From Puniceicoccales bacterium (GTDB lineage: Bacteria > Verrucomicrobiota > Verrucomicrobiia > Opitutales > Oceanipulchritudinaceae): 5,356 bases of DNA. Below are positions 1-5,356 of the stretch, in pieces. How positions within the stretch are numbered: position 1 is the stretch's first letter; the number at the start of each line of letters is the position of its first letter. Location of the stretch: the NCBI GenBank assembly GCA_030595525.1, contig JAUVDD010000135.1, positions 1 through 5,356 of the forward strand, written 5' to 3'. A program made the translations under genes and the position numbers. The notes beneath the pieces are model-generated. The model searched no databases and had not been told where the DNA came from. It was given only the letters and a program-made list of their open reading frames with translations.

Positions 1-1
1 A

Positions 2-607
2 GAGCTGGGACAAAAATACAAGTGGGTGCAGATTTTTGAGAACAAAGGTGCCGTGATGGGATGTTCCAATCCTCATCCGCATGGCCAGATATGGGCCATG
101 AGCGAAGTGCCGACTTTGCCGAGTCTGGAAGATATTAGCCAGAAAGCTTATCTTGAGAAAAACGGGACAAGTTTGCTGAAAGATTATGTTGAGTTGGAGA
201 TCTCCAGGAACGAACGAATCATTTGTTCCAATGCGGACTGGGCAGTTGTTGTTCCTTACTGGGCAACCTGGCCGTTCGAGACACTCTTGATGCCGAGGTT
301 TGAAATCTCGCGCATGACGGAGATGACTGAAGAAAAAGCAGCTTCCCTGGCACCGGTCATGAAGGAGCTACTACAGCGCTACGATGGTTTGTTTAATTGT
401 GATTTCCCTTACTCGATGGGTTGGCATGGGGCACCATTTAATGGTGAAGCAGGAGATCACTGGCAATTGCATGCACATTTTTATCCACCTTTGCTGAGGT
501 CAGCGACCGTGAAGAAATTCATGGTTGGATTTGAGATGATGGCTGAGGCACAACGGGACATTACTCCGGAAACAGCTGCCCAGCAGATTCGTGGAGTGGA
601 AATTTAA
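2..607 (+). CDS. galT: Galactose-1-phosphate uridylyltransferase, C-terminal part (5' end outside window)
   Basis: This enzyme transfers UMP from UDP-glucose to galactose-1-phosphate in the cytoplasmic Leloir pathway. The reading frame is open from base 2, so the gene enters from the left; 201 codons remain of a family length near 345-350. The segment CSNPHPHGQ (bases 62-88) carries the active-site motif, with the nucleophilic His codon at 80-82 (E. coli His166) and His164 at 74-76. From memory of the E. coli protein, the rest aligns without gaps at a constant offset. The Glu182 equivalent is present in PSLED, His281 in GWHGAPF, and His296/His298 in [11 protein letters not shown], so every C-terminal metal ligand is kept and the enzyme should be active. 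The zinc-binding Cys pair would be upstream of the window. The tail ends slightly earlier than in E. coli. The stop TAA lies 18 bp before galE, implying one operon. Confidence 0.96.
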   Translation, partial: ELGQKYKWVQIFENKGAVMGCSNPHPHGQIWAMSEVPTLPSLEDISQKAYLEKNGTSLLKDYVELEISRNERIICSNADWAVVVPYWATWPFETLLMPRFEISRMTEMTEEKAASLAPVMKELLQRYDGLFNCDFPYSMGWHGAPFNGEAGDHWQLHAHFYPPLLRSATVKKFMVGFEMMAEAQRDITPETAAQQIRGVEI

Positions 608-625
608 CAGGAAAAGAAATTCACA

Positions 626-1603
626 ATGAAAGTATTGGTAACAGGTGGAGCCGGTTATATCGGCAGTGTGGCAACAGAGATTCTCGTTCGCGAGGGTTAT
701 GAAGTACTGGTATTCGACAATCTCCAGCAGGGCCACAAGGAAGCAGTCAGCGAGGGGGCTCGATTTATTAAAGGTGACCTTTCCAATTATGATGAAATAG
801 AGGCCGCTATCGCCGGATTCAAACCTGAGGCGGTCATGCACTTCGCCGCGAACTCCCTTGTGGGTGAATCCATGCAGGAACCGTTCCTTTACCTGAATGA
901 CAATGTGGTCAATGCGCTTAATCTTTTGAAGGCGATGGACGCGCATGAAGTGAAGAAGATCATACTCTCCTCCACGGCCAATTTGTTCGCAGATCCCCTG
1001 AAAATGCCCATCGAGGAAGACGAACGGATTATTCCTGGCAGTCCTTATGGGGAATCCAAAGGTATTATCGAAAGGTTCCTGCACTGGCTATCGATCACCA
1101 AAGGACTCAAGTTTGCCTGTCTGCGATATTTTAATGCTGCAGGAGCGACCGTTGAACATGGTGAGGACCATAATCCCGAACTGCATTTGATTCCGATCAT
1201 CCTGCAGGTTGCCCTTGGGCAGCGCGAGAAGGTCTACATGTTCGGAGATGATTATGATACGCCGGACGGCACCTGTATCCGTGACTATATTCACATCGAA
1301 GACCTGATCAATGCCCACGTGCTGGCCTTGAATTCCCTCGATTCAGGAAATCGGATTTATAACCTTGGCAACGGTAAAGGATTTTCAGTGAAGGAGGTCA
1401 TTGAAGCGGCTCGCAAAATCACAGGACATCCAATTCCTGCGGATATTGCACCACGTCGTCCGGGCGATCCGGCCACATTGGTCGCCGGTAGTGAAAAGAT
1501 TAAATCCGAGTTGGGATGGGATCCTCAATACACGGATATTGAATCCATCATTCAAACGGCTTGGAACTGGCATTCCAAGCATCCTGACGGATACGAAGGT
1601 TAG
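626..1603 (+). CDS. galE: UDP-glucose 4-epimerase (extended SDR family)
   Basis: It interconverts UDP-galactose and UDP-glucose with tightly bound NAD in the cytoplasm, completing the Leloir pathway begun by GalT just upstream. At 325 aa it has normal length. The N-terminal Rossmann motif TGGAGYIGS is at residues 6-14, the [10 protein letters not shown] segment at 73-82, and the catalytic triad is Thr117 (SSTAN), Tyr141 and Lys145 (YGESK). RYFNAAGA (167-174), [16 protein letters not shown] (212-227) and RRPGD (277-281) are GalE signatures. At the position equivalent to E. coli Tyr299, which limits the sugar pocket, this protein has Leu285 (GDPATLVA), so N-acetylated substrates cannot be excluded. 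The ATG at 626 puts the Rossmann motif at the usual distance from the N-terminus. A weak AGGA lies at 609-612, rather far upstream (13 nt). The tight spacing after galT supports co-transcription and the galE rather than WbpP/Gne name. Confidence 0.95.
   Translation: MKVLVTGGAGYIGSVATEILVREGYEVLVFDNLQQGHKEAVSEGARFIKGDLSNYDEIEAAIAGFKPEAVMHFAANSLVGESMQEPFLYLNDNVVNALNLLKAMDAHEVKKIILSSTANLFADPLKMPIEEDERIIPGSPYGESKGIIERFLHWLSITKGLKFACLRYFNAAGATVEHGEDHNPELHLIPIILQVALGQREKVYMFGDDYDTPDGTCIRDYIHIEDLINAHVLALNSLDSGNRIYNLGNGKGFSVKEVIEAARKITGHPIPADIAPRRPGDPATLVAGSEKIKSELGWDPQYTDIESIIQTAWNWHSKHPDGYEG
1559..1580 (+). other. Perfect 8-bp hairpin near the 3' end of galE
   Basis: The octamer GCTTGGAA (1559-1566) is followed after a 6-nt loop CTGGCA by its exact reverse complement TTCCAAGC (1573-1580), inside the galE coding sequence about 20 nt before the stop codon. 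No U-tract follows directly; the nearest T-rich stretch is at 1604-1613, so it does not qualify as an intrinsic terminator. It may slow 3' exonucleases on the galTE message or be chance. Confidence 0.35.
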
Positions 1604-1611
1604 TCTTCTTT

Positions 1612-1721
1612 TTAACCACAGAAATCACAGAAAACACAAAACTTGGGATTCTTAAATTATTAGAGTGCTTATTACTCTAATAAAAATTCTCTTTTGTGTA
1701 TTTTGTAATTTCTGTGGTTAA
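1612..1721. repeat. 110-bp imperfect palindrome filling the convergent intergenic gap
   Basis: The left arm (1612-1641) begins TTAACCACAGAAATCACAG and the right arm (1692-1721) ends TTTCTGTGGTTAA. As reverse complements the two 30-nt arms match at 27 positions, with differences at arm positions 15, 19 and 22. The left arm is itself a loose tandem of CACAGAAA-like units with a period of 9-10 nt. The outermost 14 bp are perfect. The element sits between the stop codons of galE and the RidA-like gene, 8 bp and 23 bp from each. Similar CACAGA-rich palindromes are, to my recollection, dispersed in intergenic regions of PVC and some other bacteria; that is not checked here. It could be a non-autonomous mobile palindrome or a shared mRNA 3'-end structure. 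A target-site duplication was not evident. Confidence 0.8.
1657..1683. repeat. Perfect 10-bp inner hairpin nested inside the palindrome
   Basis: TTATTAGAGT (1657-1666) is exactly complementary to ACTCTAATAA (1674-1683) across a 7-nt loop GCTTATT. It is AT-rich and is not followed by a clean U-run on either strand, so a bidirectional terminator role is only possible, not shown. Its nesting inside the 30-nt arms makes a two-part stem with an internal bulge. Confidence 0.6.
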
Positions 1722-1744
1722 TTTAATAACGCTTCAGTCAAATA

Positions 1745-2938
1745 CTAGAACTGAGGCAGTGTATCATCCTGATTCTGGATGATGGCAATTCCCTCGATTT
1801 CAATCAGCCAGCTGGGACGGCAAACTGGTGCCGTTACCACGAGAAATGGTTTATCCCCGATACGCTCCTTGAGGATGTCCCGGATGATCTCAACGTCACT
1901 AGGATCACGCAGATAGACGATGAAGTGCTGCATATCATCCATTGTGGCGTTCCCCTGTTCTAGCAGAGCAGCAATATTCTCGAGAGTCCTGTCTAATTGA
2001 CAGAGTACGTCACCTACGTGAACGATCTCACCTTCCTTGTCGATACTGGCAGTCCCGGAGATAAAGATATGTTTCCTGTCCTCATAGGCGACCGCTGCAG
2101 CCCGTTCAAAGGCGACCCCATAAACGTGGGTGTGGCTAAGGTGGTCCAATGCCTGGATGTACTCAATCTGTTCTGGTCGAATACCTTTTACAGCATAGGC
2201 ATCCATCATGACCAGGGCATGTACATCAGTGAAAGAGCCTTCGATTCCGGTGCTTGCAATATAGTGTGTACTCGGGGTCAGGTTGTGGTCCGCAAATACT
2301 TCATTCCTTGAGACAACCATGCCGTTGTAATTGGTATCCACATCCTTCACGTAAAACCAGGTGCGGATACAATTGTCCTCGAGAGTCAGCTCCTTTGTTT
2401 CCAGAAAGGAGTTGTAGGCATCGAAGATGGCGTGTGTCTGAGCATAGGAGCCGGAGCTTAGCGGGAAGGCATATCCAGCTGTCCAGATGTGTTCCAATTC
2501 GCCACGTGGTAGAATGAAGGAATTGCCTTCCTTTTTTCCTGAGCAAACAGAATCCGGATCCTTGACGCAGTGCACCCAGAGAGCGAGCTTTGCCGGTGTC
2601 TCAGGAGGTTGTGTTACCAACGAAACAACTCCATTTTCGTTCCTTTCGGGATCCGAAAAAGGATTCTGACGCAGTTCATCGATCCGATTGGCCAGGTCGC
2701 TACAAAAGAACCGTCTAAAAACAATGCAGCTTCTTTCAAGGTCGTGCCGTTTGAGAATATCGATCATGGAATCGCGAAGCCATTCCAGTTGATCGGCAAA
2801 CCGGCCGTACTTAATCGGTTTCAGCATGAAGTTGTATTCCTCGCAACCGGAGGAACCGACGAAGCACGAGGAAGCGACTTCCACCAGATCTTGTCTATGT
2901 CTCGTCTGATGTGGTTGAGTGGGATTTTCGAAGGGCAT
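1745..2938 (-). CDS. Multi-domain RidA/YjgF-like protein related to the chorismatase (FkbO/Hyg5) branch
   Basis: This is a predicted cytoplasmic protein of 397 aa, about three times a single RidA, with no signal peptide or membrane segment. The C-terminal RidA-like domain (about 268-386) includes HVYGVAFERAAAV, IFISGTASIDKEGEIVHVGD, a QLDRTLENIAALL helix, FIVYLRD and WLIEIEGIAI. A middle RidA-like domain (about 145-252) has LTLEDNCIRTWFYVKDVD, THYIASTGIEG and ALVMMDAYAV. An N-terminal stretch (about 33-125, with FRRFFCSDLANRI and AKLALWVHCV) looks like a degenerate third copy. The Arg of the RidA PARS motif, which drives imine deamination, has no clear counterpart; the C-terminus instead reads APVCRPSWLIEIEG, recalling chorismate-cleaving relatives. 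The substrate is unknown. The start overlaps the upstream stop (TAATG). Met38 (ATG at 2825-2827, GAGGA about 10 nt before) is an alternative, but residues 33-37 look like part of the first strand. Confidence 0.8.
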   Translation of the reverse strand: MPFENPTQPHQTRHRQDLVEVASSCFVGSSGCEEYNFMLKPIKYGRFADQLEWLRDSMIDILKRHDLERSCIVFRRFFCSDLANRIDELRQNPFSDPERNENGVVSLVTQPPETPAKLALWVHCVKDPDSVCSGKKEGNSFILPRGELEHIWTAGYAFPLSSGSYAQTHAIFDAYNSFLETKELTLEDNCIRTWFYVKDVDTNYNGMVVSRNEVFADHNLTPSTHYIASTGIEGSFTDVHALVMMDAYAVKGIRPEQIEYIQALDHLSHTHVYGVAFERAAAVAYEDRKHIFISGTASIDKEGEIVHVGDVLCQLDRTLENIAALLEQGNATMDDMQHFIVYLRDPSDVEIIRDILKERIGDKPFLVVTAPVCRPSWLIEIEGIAIIQNQDDTLPQF

Positions 2939-2940
2939 TA
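2936..2940 (-). promoter_or_regulatory. TAATG stop/start overlap, probable translational coupling
   Basis: On the minus strand the TAA stop of the secreted PPC protein (2940-2938) shares its last base with the ATG of the RidA-like protein (2938-2936). No AGGAGG-like site precedes this ATG (the upstream bases read ATCCCCTATCGCACCCAATA), so re-initiation by terminating ribosomes is the likely way the third gene is translated. Confidence 0.7.
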
Positions 2941-5184
2941 TTGGGTGCGATAGGGGATGGCAGGCAGGACACCAACAGAAACTTTCCTGGGATTCTTGTT
3001 TTTGGCAGTTGGCTTTGGCTGATAGTAAATTCCAACAATCAAGTTCCCTGCAAGATCAGTTTCCAAATCATCAGAAGCTTTGAATTCCAGACTGGTTCCT
3101 TTCATGCCGATTCTTTTCGTTTCCATTGAGATGCCTTCAGGAGCATCTTCCAGATCAAAGGAAATTAGATCACTCTGAGGAACATTCATATTCAGGGATA
3201 CAAGTGCTGGTGTCTCAGCAGAGATTATTTTCTGTTCGGTGGGTTCCTTTTTAAAATTGGGTGGCTTACGGGAATTCCTCAGGATATGGGCGGTCAGGAC
3301 ATCCTTCTCAACCAAATGATGGGTAATAAATGCCTGTGTGATATCGTCGGCGGGAATGACTCGTTTGAGGATATTTTCTCCGTCGATTGATGCTGATGCC
3401 ACCAGATTGATCCCCGACTTGCCACCGGACACGTTGCGTTCAGTCCGGATAACTACTGCTATTGTGTCACAGTTCTCCGGAATGTGACCACCGCTAATCG
3501 ACAAGCCCTTTGATTTATTGGCAACCTTCACATCGATAGGACCAGTATAGCCATTATTTCTCCTGACATGGAGGATGGCCTTCGCGGCACCACCGCTTGG
3601 GATTGTGATGGAAGATGGGGTAACGTAGATGTCAAAACCGGGCTTAGGTTCGACGATATCGAGACGATAAGCATGGGTCGGACCTCCCTTGTTCTGGGTG
3701 TCCATTACCTGAACGAAGTAAACTCCGTTTGCTGGAGCCGTAAACTCCAGTTCCGAATCAGAATTATGTGTAATCAGACCCGTTCGATCGGTCATGTTGC
3801 CACATCCTTCCATGTCGTCATTCCATGCAAGGACGTTTCCTTTGGTATCGAAAACACGAATTAGAGTATCGACTGGGGAATAGAGTCGTCGGGCATTTGT
3901 GGAGACTTTGATTTTCTGATCCTTGGTTGCCCTGAACTTGAAGAAGTCGACATCGCCAACGGCGTCGATTCGACCATTCACGGTCGATTCCAGGTTCACC
4001 AGGCCAGCGCCTTTCATCTGGTTGTTATTTTCCACCTCCGTGGATTCAGACAAAGTACCCACTTCATAATGGACGTAATTCGAGATGACACCATTGGCGT
4101 TGAGCAGACCCTTCTTGGTTGTTCTGTCCCTGACCTTGGTATTCAGATTGAAACCGCCTGCATGCAAGTTCCATCCATAGGCAGTAACCGCAGCCTTGGT
4201 TCCTTTTTGACCTCCCAACGGGTAGATGCCGGTGACGAATGGAAGCTCTCCAACGGCGATCCGATAAACGAAATCTTCTCGTCCTCGATAAATGGAATCA
4301 CGAATTGTGACATGGTATTTCCCTGTTTCGGGGACTTCAAATAACAATGCCGGATCAGGATTGAATTGGAAGTCATCCGCGTAAGCGATTTCCTTACCCT
4401 TGTCATTGTGAACAGCGATAACTGCCTGGAACCATCCGGGAACTGCATCTGCCAGATAGGGTACCAATTCGCGTGCCTTTACCTGGATAACAAGCTGCTG
4501 CCCCTTTTGCGCGTCAAAGCTGAACTTATCTTCATCACCCGGCATGATTTGACCGTTAATGATCCCGGGGAGCTGCATGTGAGATTGTTCGGGAGAGGCG
4601 AGATCATTGGGCTCATATTCCCTTATTTCGGGAATGGAATTGACCATGAACCGAATGGGATTGGAGGCACCACCATTTGTGGTGACCAAGCGAAGTTCGC
4701 GCATTCCGGGCCTGGCTCTTGGATCAATCGTTACTTTGATCACAGTAAGCTCTGCCAGTTCACGGTTTCTTTGAACGCGTTCCTTTTGTTGGAATTTGGC
4801 GGCAATGATCCGCAGATCAGTGTCCGGCATTTCCTCTATTCGGGTAAAGAGATCATGTTCCGGTCTGGGTCCAAATTTCCGTTCCGGGATCCTTTTTTTT
4901 CCTGAACGTTCTGCCTGGATCGTGCGGAATTGTTCCTGCAGCTTTTGTTGGTAGTTGCCTATGTGCTGAACAAACTCACCGCGGACACCACCGCCTGTGA
5001 TCTCAACATCCTTGATACGGTTGATCCCCTTGCCACCCACTGTTACTTCGAAAGTGGTACCGGCCTGACCACCGGCTGGGTAAACGTAAGCGACATGGGC
5101 CTTGTTCCAAATTTGCGCATTAGCCATACTGGCAGCGAATGCCAGAATGGTTGTGACCAGAAAGGATAAAGAGATGGTTTTCAT
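2938..5184 (-). CDS. Secreted protein with IPT/TIG-like and two pre-peptidase C-terminal (PPC) domains
   Basis: This is a 748-aa exported, probably all-beta protein with no visible catalytic domain. Residues 1-23 form a Sec signal peptide (MK start, hydrophobic SFLVTTILAFAA, cleavage predicted after ANA). An IPT/TIG-like fold begins at HVAYVYPAGGQAGTTFEVTV (30-49). It is interrupted by a charged, Lys/Arg/Glu/Gln-rich helical insert (about 72-142) and resumes at 145-183. PPC domain 1 runs from EPND (191-194) through GDEDKFSF to FVYRIAVGE (about 313). A second TIG-like start, VTGIYPLGGQKGT, is at 317-329. PPC domain 2 is about 380-511 (NGRIDAVGDVDFFKF, DTLIRVFDTKGNVLAWNDD, GVYFVQVMD). An Ig-like segment follows (about 515-600). 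The C-terminal 150 residues are unassigned. The DUF1501 gene ends 8 nt upstream, and such pairs are common in PVC bacteria. A surface or periplasmic binding role is inferred. An AAGG at 5191-5194, 6 nt before the ATG, supports this start. Confidence 0.88.
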   Translation of the reverse strand: MKTISLSFLVTTILAFAASMANAQIWNKAHVAYVYPAGGQAGTTFEVTVGGKGINRIKDVEITGGGVRGEFVQHIGNYQQKLQEQFRTIQAERSGKKRIPERKFGPRPEHDLFTRIEEMPDTDLRIIAAKFQQKERVQRNRELAELTVIKVTIDPRARPGMRELRLVTTNGGASNPIRFMVNSIPEIREYEPNDLASPEQSHMQLPGIINGQIMPGDEDKFSFDAQKGQQLVIQVKARELVPYLADAVPGWFQAVIAVHNDKGKEIAYADDFQFNPDPALLFEVPETGKYHVTIRDSIYRGREDFVYRIAVGELPFVTGIYPLGGQKGTKAAVTAYGWNLHAGGFNLNTKVRDRTTKKGLLNANGVISNYVHYEVGTLSESTEVENNNQMKGAGLVNLESTVNGRIDAVGDVDFFKFRATKDQKIKVSTNARRLYSPVDTLIRVFDTKGNVLAWNDDMEGCGNMTDRTGLITHNSDSELEFTAPANGVYFVQVMDTQNKGGPTHAYRLDIVEPKPGFDIYVTPSSITIPSGGAAKAILHVRRNNGYTGPIDVKVANKSKGLSISGGHIPENCDTIAVVIRTERNVSGGKSGINLVASASIDGENILKRVIPADDITQAFITHHLVEKDVLTAHILRNSRKPPNFKKEPTEQKIISAETPALVSLNMNVPQSDLISFDLEDAPEGISMETKRIGMKGTSLEFKASDDLETDLAGNLIVGIYYQPKPTAKNKNPRKVSVGVLPAIPYRTQ

Positions 5185-5190
5185 AACATG

Positions 5191-5194
5191 CCTT
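5191..5194 (-). promoter_or_regulatory. Weak Shine-Dalgarno (AAGG) overlapping the DUF1501 stop codon
   Basis: Reading the minus strand, TAAGGCATGTTATG contains the upstream stop TAA, an AAGG overlapping it, 6 intervening bases and then the ATG of the PPC protein. The spacing is right for ribosome binding, and the placement ties initiation of the second gene to termination of the first. Confidence 0.5.
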
Positions 5195-5356
5195 ACATAA
5201 TTTCGTACAGACGGCCTTTGCCCTTGGTTGGAAGGGTAAGGGGTACATTTTCACCAGCGCCGTTCATGATTGTGCCATCCGGATCGATTCCTGCCAATTC
5301 ATAGATACTGCCGATAAGGTCCTCTGGATAAACCGGACGGTCGGCAACTTCTTCGC
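5193..5356 (-). CDS. DUF1501-family protein, C-terminal end only (5' part outside window)
   Basis: An open frame on the minus strand runs from the window edge (first whole codon at 5354) to a TAA at 5195-5193, giving the last 53 residues. EVADRPVYPEDLIGSIYELAGIDPDG matches the usual C-terminal pattern of DUF1501 proteins (alkaline-phosphatase/sulfatase-like fold), in which a 'V.NPV...DL.ATIL.LLGID' stretch is followed by a short beta tail; here the tail ends GRLYEIM. DUF1501 proteins usually carry a Tat signal and have no settled biochemical function; they are very abundant in planctomycetes and verrucomicrobia. The PPC gene starts 8 nt downstream, so the two are surely one operon. With only the tail visible, the family call rests on the motif and on the neighbour. 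Confidence 0.75.
   Translation of the reverse strand, partial: EEVADRPVYPEDLIGSIYELAGIDPDGTIMNGAGENVPLTLPTKGKGRLYEIM

Noticed and set aside
500..1084. Long open frame on the minus strand opposite the galT/galE junction (194 codons)
   Set aside because: It lies fully antisense to two well-conserved genes, has no recognisable motif and reads like a reverse-frame shadow.
1559..1613. galE-end hairpin plus downstream T-rich stretch as an intrinsic terminator
   Set aside because: The stem ends at 1580 and the T-rich run begins near 1604, too far apart for a Rho-independent terminator, and the stem lies in coding sequence.
1612..1721. Possible CRISPR or direct-repeat array from the recurring CACAGAAA units
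   Set aside because: The units are only 9-10 nt apart with no unique spacers, and the two arms are inverted rather than direct copies.
1612..1721. Insertion sequence remnant with terminal inverted repeats
   Set aside because: There is no transposase fragment between the arms (only about 50 bp) and no convincing flanking target duplication, so only a repeat is called.
4366..4905. 179-codon plus-strand open frame inside the PPC gene
   Set aside because: Antisense to a protein with clear signal peptide and PPC motifs; its translation has no domain pattern and no ribosome-binding site.

Overview
This window looks like a chromosomal stretch from a free-living bacterium of the Planctomycetes-Verrucomicrobia-Chlamydiae (PVC) group. 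The pointers are a DUF1501-type protein tail followed directly by a large secreted protein with two pre-peptidase C-terminal (PPC) domains, a pairing typical of planctomycetes and verrucomicrobia/lentisphaerae, and a CACAGA-rich palindromic intergenic repeat that I associate with such genomes. Base composition looks moderate (high 40s % GC by eye). The phylum call is an inference; there is no rRNA or marker gene here.

Layout. The left third (2-1603, + strand) holds two Leloir-pathway genes: the 3' part of galT and a complete galE, 18 bp apart and evidently co-transcribed. GalT exchanges UMP between UDP-glucose and galactose-1-phosphate, and GalE regenerates UDP-glucose from UDP-galactose. Any galK or regulator would lie to the left, outside the window. 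The short AT-rich gap at 1604-1744 separates two converging transcription units and is mostly filled by a 110-bp imperfect palindrome (30-nt arms matching at 27/30) with a second, perfect 10-bp hairpin inside it.

The right two thirds (1745-5356, - strand) is a three-gene unit read right to left. It consists of the C-terminal end of a DUF1501-family protein, an 8-nt gap, a 748-aa secreted PPC/Ig-like protein, and a 397-aa cytoplasmic multi-domain RidA/YjgF-chorismatase-like protein. The last two genes overlap by one base (TAATG), so the RidA-like protein is probably translationally coupled to the secreted one. The DUF1501-PPC pair is familiar; the tightly coupled RidA-like third gene is the least ordinary part of the window.

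No tRNA, rRNA, CRISPR array, transposase or phage gene was seen. No strong promoter or classical GC-rich, U-tailed terminator could be identified.
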